A program made the translations under genes and the position numbers. From assembly GCA_035701265.1 (NCBI GenBank), contig DASSNU010000010.1:1-64000 (forward strand): 64,000 nt of DNA. Direction: 5' to 3'. The stretch is from DASSNU01 sp035701265 (lineage in GTDB: Bacteria; Gemmatimonadota; Gemmatimonadetes; Gemmatimonadales; Gemmatimonadaceae). The notes beneath the pieces are model-generated. The model searched no databases. It had not been told where the DNA came from and worked only from the letters and a program-made list of their open reading frames with translations. Numbering within the stretch: position 1 is the stretch's first letter; every line of letters starts with the position of its first letter. Shown piece by piece: positions 24,034-33,400 of this stretch.

Positions 24034-26262
24034 ATGCGCTCTTCACTCGCGACGCTGCTCCTGCTGGCAGCGCTCGCCGGCTCAGTTGCCGTTCCACACG
24101 GGGCACGCGCGCAGCAGCCGGTCCCTTCGCGCGACTCGGCACGGCGCGACACCATGCGGCGCGCCCCCGCGCGAAGCGACACGACGGTCACCAGGCTTCC
24201 CACGGTGGAGGTGCGCGCGTCGATCGCTCCGAGCGCCGGCGCATCCGTGGGCTCCGGCATTCCGGCGCGCATCTCCACGCTCACCACGCGGGAGATCGAC
24301 GCGTGGGCGCCGCGAACGCTCGCCGACGCGCTGGGATCGCAGCCGGGTGTGTCCACCTACGACGATCTCGGCACGCCGTACAAGCTGAGCGTGAGCGCGC
24401 GCGGTTTTTCCGTCGGGCCTACCGTGGGGCTCCCGCCGGGGATCACGGTGTTCCTCGACGGCGTGCGACAGAACGAGCCGGATGCGCAGGAGGTGAACTT
24501 CGACCTGCTGCCGATGGAGAACGTGGAGCGCGTGGAGGTGCTGAGCGGCGCGGCATCGCTGCTCGGCCCCAACTCGCTCGCGGGTGCGATCAACCTCATC
24601 ACGCGGCGCGGCGGCACGCCGTCCACCGCACTGCAGCTCTCCGGCGGCTCCTTCGGCGCGTACGCGGCGCAGGCCTCCACGAGCGGCACGACGGACGACG
24701 CGTGGGACTACTACGCGAGCGCCGGCGTGGAGCGCGAGCACGGGTGGCGGCAGGCGACCGGCGATCGGAACTACAACGCGCTGCTGAACGTGGGCCGCTC
24801 GCGCGGATCGCGCACGGTGCACGTTCAAATCCTTGGCGCCCGTTCTCGCGCCGAGACGGCGGGCTCGCTCCCGGAGAGCATCTTCACGGCCGCGCCGCAG
24901 CGCAACTTTACCGCCGGCGATTTCGAGGACGTGAGCACCGTGCAGGGCGCGCTGTCGGCGGAGACGCCGGTAGGAAGCGGGCGCGGTGTCTTCAGCGCAT
25001 ACCTCCGTCGAGCACATGCGGAACGGTTCAACGTCAATCAACCGCCGGATGACGACGTGCGGAGCGTCACCACGAGCTACACGCTCGGCGGACGCTTCGA
25101 CTGGCGGTGGGTGACCGCCGCGGGTGCGGGGGCGGTCGCGCTGCGCACCGGCGTGGACGGATCCGCGAATCGCGTGCACGTGCGCATCCGGGCGGAGCCG
25201 CAGGGCGCGAGTGACGGCGCGGACAGTCTCACGACGAACGTGCGAAGCCCGAGCTGGGACATTGCCGCCTACGCGCTCGCGGACTATCACGTGGGGCGCG
25301 TGACGCTCTCGGCGGGCGCGCGCTACGATGTGGTGCGCATCCCGTTTCGCAATCTGCTCGACCGCGCGGGCGACACCGCCAGCACCTTCCGGAGCTTCAA
25401 TCCGCGCGGCGGCGTGAGCGTGGAAGTGGCCAGCGGAGCGTCGCTGTACGCGTCGGTGGGACGAAGCTTCCGCGCGCCCGCCATTCTCGAGCTCGCCTGT
25501 GCCGACCCGGACGCCACCTGTCCCCTTCCCTTCGCGCTGGGAGACGATCCGCCGCTCGACCCCGTGCGCGCCACCACGTACGAGATCGGCGCCCGATGGA
25601 CGCGCGGCCCCGCCACCGTGGTCGCGTCGGCGTACCACACGAACGTGCGCGACGAGATCTTCTTCGTCGCGTCGGAGCGCGCGCTGCTGTCCGGCTTCTT
25701 CACCAACGTGCCGCGCACGCGCCGCGATGGGGCGGATGTCTCCGTGCAGCTCGCCCTCGGGCAACGCGTGCTCGCGTACGCGAGCTACGCGTGGACGCGC
25801 GCCACGTTTCGCTCTGCGGCGGAGCTCTTCAGCATCCGCTCAGACGAGGAGTTCGCGTCGAGTCCGCTGGCCGGCAGCAACAGCGTGCAGGTGGGCGATC
25901 GCCTGCCGCTCGTGCCGGAGCACCAGATCAAGACCGGTGCGCTGCTCCGGCTGCCGGCGGCTTTCGCGATCGGGCTCGACACGCGGTACGTGGGGCGGCA
26001 GTGGTTCCGGGGAGACGAAGCCAATGAGACGCAGCCGCTGGCACCGTACCTCCTGGCCAACGCGCGCGTCGCCTGGAGTGGTGGAGGGTGGGAGATCACC
26101 CTGCGAACGACGAACGTGCTCGACTCGCATCGCGCGATCTTCGGCACGTTCAACGAGAACCGTGAATCGGGGGAGCTGGAGCGGTTCCTCACACCGATGA
26201 ACGCGCGCACGGTGAAGTTGGAGTTGCGCAGGCAGATCGCCGGCGGCGAGGGGGGCGCGTGA
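24034..26262 (+). CDS. TonB-dependent outer-membrane receptor (742 aa)
   Basis: A signal peptide (MRSSLATLLLLAALAGSVAV, cut after GARA) leads to a plug domain at about 75-190: ISTLTTREIDAWAPRTLADAL, GVSTYDD, the YKLSVSARGF and FLDGVRQN strands, VERVEVLSGAASLLG and NSLAGAINLITRRGG. A barrel follows to the end. The C-terminus finishes VKLELRRQIAGGEGGA, which lacks the usual terminal aromatic. It imports large nutrients (metal chelates, vitamins or polysaccharide pieces); the ligand is not evident. A long frame that begins much further upstream is artefact; the ATG with the signal is the start. It may be regulated by the HTH gene just before it. Confidence 0.9.
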   Translation: MRSSLATLLLLAALAGSVAVPHGARAQQPVPSRDSARRDTMRRAPARSDTTVTRLPTVEVRASIAPSAGASVGSGIPARISTLTTREIDAWAPRTLADALGSQPGVSTYDDLGTPYKLSVSARGFSVGPTVGLPPGITVFLDGVRQNEPDAQEVNFDLLPMENVERVEVLSGAASLLGPNSLAGAINLITRRGGTPSTALQLSGGSFGAYAAQASTSGTTDDAWDYYASAGVEREHGWRQATGDRNYNALLNVGRSRGSRTVHVQILGARSRAETAGSLPESIFTAAPQRNFTAGDFEDVSTVQGALSAETPVGSGRGVFSAYLRRAHAERFNVNQPPDDDVRSVTTSYTLGGRFDWRWVTAAGAGAVALRTGVDGSANRVHVRIRAEPQGASDGADSLTTNVRSPSWDIAAYALADYHVGRVTLSAGARYDVVRIPFRNLLDRAGDTASTFRSFNPRGGVSVEVASGASLYASVGRSFRAPAILELACADPDATCPLPFALGDDPPLDPVRATTYEIGARWTRGPATVVASAYHTNVRDEIFFVASERALLSGFFTNVPRTRRDGADVSVQLALGQRVLAYASYAWTRATFRSAAELFSIRSDEEFASSPLAGSNSVQVGDRLPLVPEHQIKTGALLRLPAAFAIGLDTRYVGRQWFRGDEANETQPLAPYLLANARVAWSGGGWEITLRTTNVLDSHRAIFGTFNENRESGELERFLTPMNARTVKLELRRQIAGGEGGA

Positions 26263-26288
26263 CGCCCCGTGCCCTGGCGCGCGCCTGC

Positions 26289-26317
26289 TTGCATCTTCGG
26301 TATTTGTTCGGTACAAT
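26289..26317 (+). promoter_or_regulatory. Sigma-70-like promoter for dnaE2, overlapped by an imperfect palindrome
   Basis: TTGCAT and TACAAT are separated by 17 bases, an almost perfect spacing for a housekeeping promoter; the ATG lies 48 nt past the -10. The segment TTGTTCGGTACAA (26304-26316) is a 13-bp near-palindrome covering the -10 box, placed where a repressor would block initiation. A LexA-like role is inferred because dnaE2 is usually an SOS gene; the motif is not a known LexA box. Confidence 0.6.
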
Positions 26318-26364
26318 GGCACCCGGTGGACGCCAACCAGCTCCCCCTCCCCCTCCCTCCACGG

Positions 26365-29300
26365 ATGCCACACGCGAGCTACGTCGAGCTGCACTGCCAT
26401 TCCGCGTTCTCTCTTCTGGATGGCGCCTCGCACCCGGAGGCGCTCGTCGCGCGCGCGCTCGCCCTGGGATATCAGGCGCTCGCCCTCACCGACCACGATG
26501 ACCTGGGGGGGATCCCCTCCTTTGCGCAGGCCGGTCACAACGATGGACTGGAAGCGATCATCGGCGTCGAGCTGACGGTGATCGGCGACGAGCGCGCGCA
26601 CGAGCGCGAGCGTGACGGAGAACGGCAGACACCGGAAGACGAGTCACCCGACGAGCGGTGGGAGCGCGAAGCGCCCGGGCGGCGCGAGACGCACGGCAGC
26701 CGCAATGCAGCGGGTCCGTCTCCAGCCTCCTCGCTCCACCATCTGGTGCTCCTGGCCGAGTCGCGGCGCGGCTACGCGAACCTGTGCACGCTCGTCACCC
26801 GTGCGCGGATGGACAATCCGCGCGGGCGGCCGCGCGTCTTCCTCGACACGCTCTCCGCTCACGCGGACGGCGTGTTCGCGCTCACCGGGTGTCCGCGCGG
26901 GCTGGTGCCGCGGCTTCTCGCGCGCGGCAGCGTGGCGCGCGCACGCGCGGCGGCCGGGATGCTCTCCGACATCTTCGGCGGGCGGATCGCCATCGAGTGT
27001 TGGGACCACGCGCTGGCCGAGGAGCGCGCGCTGGTGCAGCGGCTCATCCCGCTCGCGCGCGCGGTGGGCGTGCCGTGGGTGGTGACCAACGACGTGCACT
27101 ATGCGGAGCCCGCGGGGCGCATGGCGCACGATGTGTTGTGCGCGCTCCGGCACGGGAAAACGCTCGACCAGATGGGAACGCGCCTCCGTCCCAACGGGGA
27201 GTGGTACCTCAAGAGTCCGGCGCAGGTGGCGCGGCGCTGGCGTGCTGCACCTCAGGGCGTGCGCGCCACGCTCGACATCGCCGCGCGGTGCGCCTTCCGG
27301 CTGCGCGAGCTGCGACCGACGCTCCCCGCGTTTCCGCTTCCCCCCGGCGTCACGGAGGACGAATACCTGGAGCGCCTCGTGATGCAGGGCGCGATGGAGC
27401 GCTGGGGAGGGGGGAACGACGTGACGCACGCGAGGCGCGGTGAGCGAAGCGGTGTCGATGGCCGCGCGGGGAGAACAGGCGCTCTGTCGGGGGACGACGG
27501 TCATCTCTTCGATGGCGCCGCGCGCCTCTCGCCGCGCCACCGTCGCCAGCTCGCGCACGAGCTGGCCACCATCCGCGCGCTGGGGTTGGCCGGCTACTTC
27601 CTGATCGTGTGGGACATTGTCCGCTTCGCGCGGCGCGAGGGGATTCTCTGCCAGGGGCGCGGCTCGGCGGCCAATTCCGCCGTGTGCTTCTGTCTGGGGA
27701 TCACGGCGGTGGATCCGATCAAGCTCGAGCTCCTCTTCGAGCGCTTCCTGAGCGAGGAGCGTCACGAAGCGCCGGACATCGACATCGACTTCGCCCACCG
27801 CGATCGCGAGAAGGTGCTGCAGTACGTGTACGATCGCTACGGTCGCGAGCACGCGGCCATGGTGTGCGAGCAGATCACCTACCGCAGCAAGGCCGCGGTG
27901 CGCGATCTGGTGAAGGTGCTGGACATCGAGCCGCCGGACGATGCGGTAGTGCTCTCCGATGAGCGCTGGACGCCGGTGAAGCCGAAGCCCGCCGCGCGCG
28001 AAAGCGCCGCGCGCGAGAACGGTGCACACGAACGTGCTTCGCACGAAGACGCCGCGCAGGAGCACGGCGCGCAGGAGCGCGGTACACACGAAAGCGATGC
28101 GCACGCGAGTGCCACGCAGGAGAGCCTGCTGCACCGCCTGGTGCGCGATCTCCGGCACGTCCCCCGCCATCGCTCCATCCACGTGGGCGGGTTCGTGCTC
28201 ACGCGCGAGCCGCTCCCCACCGTGGTGCCCATCGAGCCGGCATCGATGGACGACCGGACCATCGTGCAGTGGGACAAGGACGACGTGGAAGCGTGCGGGT
28301 TGGTGAAGATCGACCTGCTGGGGCTCGGCATGCTCACGCTGCTGCAGGATTGTCTTTCGTACGTCCGCGCCACGCGCGGGATCACGATCGATCTCGCGCA
28401 GCTCGACATGAACGATCAGGCGGTGTACGACGATCTCTGCCGCGCCGACACGATCGGCATCTTCCAGGTGGAGAGCCGCGCGCAGATGAGCACGCTCCCG
28501 CGTCTCAAGCCGCGCTGCTTCTACGATCTCGTGGTCGAGGTGGCGCTCATCCGTCCCGGACCGATCCAGGGAGACATGGTGCACCCCTACCTGCGGCGCC
28601 GCGCGGGAGAGGAGCCGGTGACGTATCCGCATCCCTCGCTCGAGCCGATCCTCGCGCGCACGCTCGGCGTTCCGCTCTTCCAGGAGCAGGGGATGCGCGT
28701 GGCGATCACCGCGGCGGGGTTCACGCCGGGGGAGGCCGATGCGCTGCGCCGCGCGATGGGACACAAGCGCAGCCGCGAGCGGATGGCGAACATCTGCGAG
28801 AAGCTCATCCAGGGGATGGCACGGAACGGGATCGCCGAGGAGACGGCACGGAGGATCTACCAGCAGATCAACGCATTCGCGGACTATGGATTTCCGGAGT
28901 CGCACGCGGCGAGCTTCGCGCTGCTGGTGTACGCGAGCGCGTACCTCAAGCACTACTACGCCCCCGAGTTCACCGCGGCGATCCTCAACGCGCAGCCGAT
29001 GGGCTTCTACGCGCCGGGCACGCTCATCGAGGATGCGCGCCGCCACGGCGTGGAGGTGCTCCCGGTGGATCTCACGCGCTCACGGTGGGAGTGCACGCTC
29101 GAGTGGCGCGAGCGCGCGCGGGAAAGTAGAGCGACGAACGGAGGCGCGAACACGCCGGCGAGCGGCGGTCGTGGGCGGGACGAGCAGGCAGCACGCGACC
29201 GCGCGGATCGCGGTGGGGCGAGAGCGAACCAGGTGACAGGAGCCACTGGTGTGGCGCGAATGAACGGCCCCGTGCACCCCGCGGTGCGGCTGGGGCTCCG

Positions 29301-30009
29301 GCTCGTCCGCGGGCTCGGCGCGAAGGCGCGGGAGAAGCTCGCACGCGCGGCGGAAGACGGACCGTTCGCTTCGGTGGGGGACGTGATCTGTCGCACCGGG
29401 CTCGACCGCCGCGCGCTCACATCGCTCGCCGAGGCGGGAGCGTTCGACGCGTTCATCCCCGATGAGCCGCGCGCGCGGCGCCGGCGCGCTGCCGTGTGGC
29501 GGATGCTCGAGGAGTGGCGCGGCGACGCAGGGCCGCTGGCTCCCGCGCATCCGCGGCTCGTCATCCCGGAAGCGATCCCCGCGATGTCGGCGGCGGAGAT
29601 CACCGAGGCCGACTACCGGATGACCGGCGTCTCCCTGAACGGGCACCCGCTGCGCCATCTGCGCGCGCTCCTCGCGCCGAACGGCGTGTGCACCGCGCGC
29701 AAGGTGCTCTCCCTGCGCGGCGGCGCGCGCGACGTGGCGGTGGCCGGTCTGGTCATCTGCCGCCAGCGCCCCGGCACGGCCAAGGGGTTCGTCTTTCTCA
29801 CGCTCGAGGACGAGACGGGGATGGTCAATGTGGTGGTGACGCCCAAGCGGTTCGAGCGGCAGGCGGTGCTCATCTCCACGGCCCCGCTGCTCCTGGTGCG
29901 CGGCACGCTGCAGGTGGAGCAAGGAGTGGTGAACCTGCGGGGAGAGTCGTTCCGCGCGCTCACGCCGCGCGCGGGTGAGCAGTGGGTGCGCGGACACGAC
30001 TTCCACTGA
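26365..30009 (+). CDS. dnaE2: Error-prone DNA polymerase III alpha subunit DnaE2 (ImuC)
   Basis: A C-family polymerase that extends past damage. Residues 1-300 are the PHP domain with HCHSAFSLLDGAS and LTDHDDLGG; catalytic palm residues lie at about 470-476 (PDIDIDF, followed by RDREKVLQYVYDRYG), the finger region is GGFVLTREPLP onward, and the C-terminal OB fold reads VAVAGLVICRQRPGTAKGFV. It lacks the beta-binding tail of DnaE1. Compared with relatives of about 1,050-1,080 aa it is long (1,214) because of four low-complexity inserts, one a pentapeptide repeat. No imuA or imuB is adjacent; they must sit elsewhere or be absent. The start follows a strong promoter; earlier frame is artefact. 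Confidence 0.93.
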   Translation: MPHASYVELHCHSAFSLLDGASHPEALVARALALGYQALALTDHDDLGGIPSFAQAGHNDGLEAIIGVELTVIGDERAHERERDGERQTPEDESPDERWEREAPGRRETHGSRNAAGPSPASSLHHLVLLAESRRGYANLCTLVTRARMDNPRGRPRVFLDTLSAHADGVFALTGCPRGLVPRLLARGSVARARAAAGMLSDIFGGRIAIECWDHALAEERALVQRLIPLARAVGVPWVVTNDVHYAEPAGRMAHDVLCALRHGKTLDQMGTRLRPNGEWYLKSPAQVARRWRAAPQGVRATLDIAARCAFRLRELRPTLPAFPLPPGVTEDEYLERLVMQGAMERWGGGNDVTHARRGERSGVDGRAGRTGALSGDDGHLFDGAARLSPRHRRQLAHELATIRALGLAGYFLIVWDIVRFARREGILCQGRGSAANSAVCFCLGITAVDPIKLELLFERFLSEERHEAPDIDIDFAHRDREKVLQYVYDRYGREHAAMVCEQITYRSKAAVRDLVKVLDIEPPDDAVVLSDERWTPVKPKPAARESAARENGAHERASHEDAAQEHGAQERGTHESDAHASATQESLLHRLVRDLRHVPRHRSIHVGGFVLTREPLPTVVPIEPASMDDRTIVQWDKDDVEACGLVKIDLLGLGMLTLLQDCLSYVRATRGITIDLAQLDMNDQAVYDDLCRADTIGIFQVESRAQMSTLPRLKPRCFYDLVVEVALIRPGPIQGDMVHPYLRRRAGEEPVTYPHPSLEPILARTLGVPLFQEQGMRVAITAAGFTPGEADALRRAMGHKRSRERMANICEKLIQGMARNGIAEETARRIYQQINAFADYGFPESHAASFALLVYASAYLKHYYAPEFTAAILNAQPMGFYAPGTLIEDARRHGVEVLPVDLTRSRWECTLEWRERARESRATNGGANTPASGGRGRDEQAARDRADRGGARANQVTGATGVARMNGPVHPAVRLGLRLVRGLGAKAREKLARAAEDGPFASVGDVICRTGLDRRALTSLAEAGAFDAFIPDEPRARRRRAAVWRMLEEWRGDAGPLAPAHPRLVIPEAIPAMSAAEITEADYRMTGVSLNGHPLRHLRALLAPNGVCTARKVLSLRGGARDVAVAGLVICRQRPGTAKGFVFLTLEDETGMVNVVVTPKRFERQAVLISTAPLLLVRGTLQVEQGVVNLRGESFRALTPRAGEQWVRGHDFH
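27994..28128 (+). repeat. 15-bp minisatellite, nine copies, in dnaE2
   Basis: Nine in-frame units of 15 bp encode a pentapeptide of the form A/S/T-R/H/Q-E-x-A/G/D: ARESA, ARENG, AHERA, SHEDA, AQEHG, AQERG, THESD, AHASA, TQESL. They occupy residues 544-588, in a linker before RHRSIHVGGFVLT. Copies differ from one another, so the array is not fresh, but the unit is clear. Confidence 0.85.
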
Positions 30010-30102
30010 GCGCGCGCAGACCGGGCGCGCGCGCGCGCCTTCACGCACGTCGCAACTGCGCGCCGGGGAGCCGCACACGCGCGGCGGCGTGCCCGCCGCG
30101 CG

Positions 30103-32697
30103 CTACGGCGTGCTGTCGCCCGGCCGGCCGGTGTTCCCGCGCGTGCTGTCCGGCCGCGCGGGCGCGCCGCCGTTCCCCAACGGCAACGCCTGACGCGGCG
30201 CCGTGTCGCCCTCCGTCTCCGGCGGCAGCAGTTGCTCCGCGACGAAGTTGTCGAGCAGCGTCGCGTGCGCGATCCGGCGCACGTCGCGCGCGACGCTCCG
30301 CGCCGTGGCGGTGTCACCGGTCTGCATGAGCGCGTTGGCGAGCAGCTCCCCCGCGATCAGGTACTGCACGGGCGTGGAGACCGACGAGCGGTCCACCCAC
30401 CCCGGCTCCTGCGCCAGACTGGTGGGGCCGACGTACACCGTGCGCCAGAGCGCCTCGCTCCGGCGCACGTCGAAGAATCCCGTCGGCAGCGCGAGCGTGT
30501 CCGGCGACGGCCTGATAGGATGGGTGACCAGCTTGGTCACGAGCCCCTGCCGCAGGAGATACGGATCGAGCCCCAGGTCCGACGGATAGCTGTCGCTCGT
30601 GAAGAAGATCGAGCGGCGCGGACCGGACTCGGCAATGAGGTGCAGCAGGATGATCTGATCGCGCGTGAGATAGCCGGGCTGCACCTGCGCCACAACGCTG
30701 TCGTGCACGAAGGTGCTCGGCTGGCGGACCTCCAACGCCGACGGCACCGCGTCGGCCTCCGCCATGGAGAGGGCGAGCGGCGGGTGCTCGGGCATGGGCC
30801 ACTCGCGCGAGCGGAAGATGGCCGGCCCCTTGGCTGCGTCGTACGGCCGCACCGGACGGCGGATGAGCTGCCGCGCGAACCAGTCGATACCGAGATACGT
30901 CGTCACGGCGACCGTCACGTCCTGGCGTACGCCTTCCACCTCCTGCGCGTACCAGAGCGGGAAGGTGTCGTTGTCCCCCATGGTGATGAGAATGCCGTAC
31001 GGCTCCACGGAGTTGAGCAGATCGCGCGCGAAGTCGCGTGCAGCGGTCTGTCCGCTGCGCGGCGCCTGGTGCAGGTTCGTGAAGAACGGGATGAGCGCGA
31101 TGGCGAGCACCGGAGAGGCGAGCAGCCAGGCGCGCTTGGCCGACGCCGGCAACGGGACCGACGTCCGCGCAGCCGCGGCGCGCGCGGCGCGCGATGATCC
31201 GCCGGCCGCGCCCTCCGCGACGTCCCGCTCCGCGCTGTTCCCGCCGAACGCCGTCGCCAGCTCGCGCCAGATGCCCGCCAGCCCGAGCGCCGCCCACACT
31301 CCCCACAGGGAGAACGTCCAGAGATAGAAGTAGTCCCGGTCGCGGACCTCGCGCTCCACCGAGCTCCCCAATTCCTGCGCCTGCGAGTAACCGTACTTGA
31401 AGTTGAGGTAGGTGATGAGCACGAACGTGAGCATCACCATGAGCGTGAGCATGTACGGGAACGTGCGCCGGTCGTTCCGCCAGTGCTCGTATCCACCCAG
31501 GACCGCGAGGAGCAGAAAGACGACGGCCAGCGCCGTCTGCGCCCGGCCATGCTGGCTGTACGCATCGCGCATCCACTGCCACTTGAAGTACAGCCACCAC
31601 ATGCCGACCTGCGCGGTGAACGGCGCCTGCCGCTCGGCTACAGGGTGCTTGCCGTACTGCGCACGCCCGATGTTGTCTTTGAGCCGATGGTACGTGAGCG
31701 AGGTGAGCGTGCACGACCACGCGAATTCCGTGGTGCACGCGGTGGGCTCTCCCTCATTGAGCGCGGGAAACTGTCCGGCGCGCACGGGCTCGAAGAAGAA
31801 GAGGGAGAAGCCAACCACGAGCGCCGCCACGACTCCCACCCACAGGCGCCACCGCAGCAGCACGGACGGACGACGCACCAGGACCAGCACGCCCACCGCG
31901 GGCGCCGCGAGCACTCCGGCCGGATGGTTCACGTAGCCAATGGCGAGCAGATAGACGATGGCGATCAGGCGCCGGTCGCCCGCCGGCTCGTCGGGATTCT
32001 GCGACCAGCGGATGGCCACCCACGAGATGACCGCCATGCCGAGGAGCGCGAGGGTGTACACCTTCTCGTTGACGACGGACTGGTTCCACACCGTGAACGC
32101 CGTGCCGCCGATGAGCGCCGCCGCCGACGCGCCGGCCAGCCGCTGCCAGCGCCGCGGGAGCATGCGCGCGAGCACGTGGTGCGTGATCAGGAACCAGATG
32201 CCTGCGGAGAGCGCGCTGCACAGCGCCGCCATGACGTTGATCCGCGCGGCGTAGTTGAGCGGCAGCGGGATCATCCCGAACGAGTGCGCGACGACGATGA
32301 AGAGCGGATTCCCCGGTGGATGCGGGAGCCCCAGCACGTACGCGGCGGCGATGTACTCGCTCGTGTCCCACATTGCCGTGGTCGGCGCGAGCGTGACCAC
32401 GTAGAGAATGAACAGGACGAGCGAGGCGATGGCCGCGGCGCCCCACGGCGTGGGCACCGACTCGATCGTCTCGCCACGCCGCGCGCGCGCGGGGGCCGGC
32501 GCGCTCCCCTGATCTTCCGCGTACGGCCAGAGCAGGAGCGCGGGGATGAGCAGCGCGTATCCGACCGCGAGGAGCACCGCGGCGAGCCCCACGCCGCCGC
32601 GCGAGAGGTCGAAGAAGCCGGCAACGATGGCGACCGCGGTGACCGCCCATCCGATGGTGCGTGCACGCCGGGTGAGCGGGGGAAGTCGGAGCGTCAT
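30103..32697 (-). CDS. DUF2723 multi-pass membrane protein (864 aa)
   Basis: The N-terminal half is membrane: helices at about 12-32, 36-56, 80-105, and a DUF2723 core with MWDTSEYIAAAYVLGLPHPP and GNPLFIVVAHSF (an Asp-Ser motif after the first loop), then further helices to about 560. The soluble end includes ILITMGDNDTFPLWYAQEV, typical of the family, which is related to O-mannosyltransferase (GT-C) enzymes and probably glycosylates with a lipid-linked sugar. Start MTLRLPPLTRR is the Met after a long basic artefact leader. It is the third gene of an operon headed by an ECF sigma factor, with a 10-nt gap. Confidence 0.85.
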   Translation of the reverse strand: MTLRLPPLTRRARTIGWAVTAVAIVAGFFDLSRGGVGLAAVLLAVGYALLIPALLLWPYAEDQGSAPAPARARRGETIESVPTPWGAAAIASLVLFILYVVTLAPTTAMWDTSEYIAAAYVLGLPHPPGNPLFIVVAHSFGMIPLPLNYAARINVMAALCSALSAGIWFLITHHVLARMLPRRWQRLAGASAAALIGGTAFTVWNQSVVNEKVYTLALLGMAVISWVAIRWSQNPDEPAGDRRLIAIVYLLAIGYVNHPAGVLAAPAVGVLVLVRRPSVLLRWRLWVGVVAALVVGFSLFFFEPVRAGQFPALNEGEPTACTTEFAWSCTLTSLTYHRLKDNIGRAQYGKHPVAERQAPFTAQVGMWWLYFKWQWMRDAYSQHGRAQTALAVVFLLLAVLGGYEHWRNDRRTFPYMLTLMVMLTFVLITYLNFKYGYSQAQELGSSVEREVRDRDYFYLWTFSLWGVWAALGLAGIWRELATAFGGNSAERDVAEGAAGGSSRAARAAAARTSVPLPASAKRAWLLASPVLAIALIPFFTNLHQAPRSGQTAARDFARDLLNSVEPYGILITMGDNDTFPLWYAQEVEGVRQDVTVAVTTYLGIDWFARQLIRRPVRPYDAAKGPAIFRSREWPMPEHPPLALSMAEADAVPSALEVRQPSTFVHDSVVAQVQPGYLTRDQIILLHLIAESGPRRSIFFTSDSYPSDLGLDPYLLRQGLVTKLVTHPIRPSPDTLALPTGFFDVRRSEALWRTVYVGPTSLAQEPGWVDRSSVSTPVQYLIAGELLANALMQTGDTATARSVARDVRRIAHATLLDNFVAEQLLPPETEGDTAPRQALPLGNGGAPARPDSTRGNTGRPGDSTP

Positions 32698-32707
32698 GCG
32701 TCGTCTC

Positions 32708-33400
32708 TCACGGCTCGGACGGAGGGAATGCGGTGGACGCGCCCAGCGCGGCCGCCGGAATGGAGACACGCTCGCTGTCGTTCACCAGGAGCGTGAGGTG
32801 ATCGAGCGTCGGCGGAACGCGGACGAGCGCCGACCAGCGGCCGAGCGCATCGCGCCCGGAGTCTACCGGCGGGAGCGCCACCGCGTACCCGCCACGCTCG
32901 GCGGCGAGCGAGACACGCGCCACGCCCGGCGCATCGATGACGAGGCGCACCAGGCGCAGCGTGTCGCGGATCCCCGCGGCCAGCGGCTCGACGAGCACGC
33001 GCATGGCGGAGAATCCCTCGCGGGTCGGAGCAGCGGGCACGGCGACGGGGAGCAGCGCGACGGTGTCGATGACGCCTTCCCACGCGTCCCCCCGCGTGAT
33101 GTCGTGCAGGAACGATGGAACGCGCGAGCTCGTCAGCAGCACGAACCCCAACGCCGCCGCGGCAAGGAGCGCCGCCGGCGTGGCGAGCCCACGGCGCGAG
33201 CGCAAGCTCGAGCCCCACGGCCACGCCCAACCAGGCCGCCAGAGCGCGCGCCACCGGCGTGCCGAGCCGTGCTGGTCATGCGCAGCGGCGCGCACGCGCT
33301 CCATCACCTGCGCGCGCGCGTGCGGACCTTCTTCTACCGGCTCGCGCAGCAGCCGCACGATCTCCTCGGGGAGCTGCGCGTGTGATCTCGGCTCAGACAC
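32708..33400 (-). CDS. Probable membrane anti-sigma factor (230 aa)
   Basis: The gene overlaps the sigma gene by 8 nt (GTG start), the usual setting for an anti-sigma partner. N-terminal residues 1-75 are charged with LPEEIVRLLREPVEEG, a likely helical sigma-binding segment, but without the HxxxCxxC zinc motif of the ZAS class. One membrane helix lies at about 75-92 (PAALLAAAALGFVLLTSS). The C-terminal 130 residues are extracytoplasmic and strand-rich (RLVIDAPGVARVSLAAE). The function is inferred from position and topology. Confidence 0.65.
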   Translation of the reverse strand: MSEPRSHAQLPEEIVRLLREPVEEGPHARAQVMERVRAAAHDQHGSARRWRALWRPGWAWPWGSSLRSRRGLATPAALLAAAALGFVLLTSSRVPSFLHDITRGDAWEGVIDTVALLPVAVPAAPTREGFSAMRVLVEPLAAGIRDTLRLVRLVIDAPGVARVSLAAERGGYAVALPPVDSGRDALGRWSALVRVPPTLDHLTLLVNDSERVSIPAAALGASTAFPPSEP

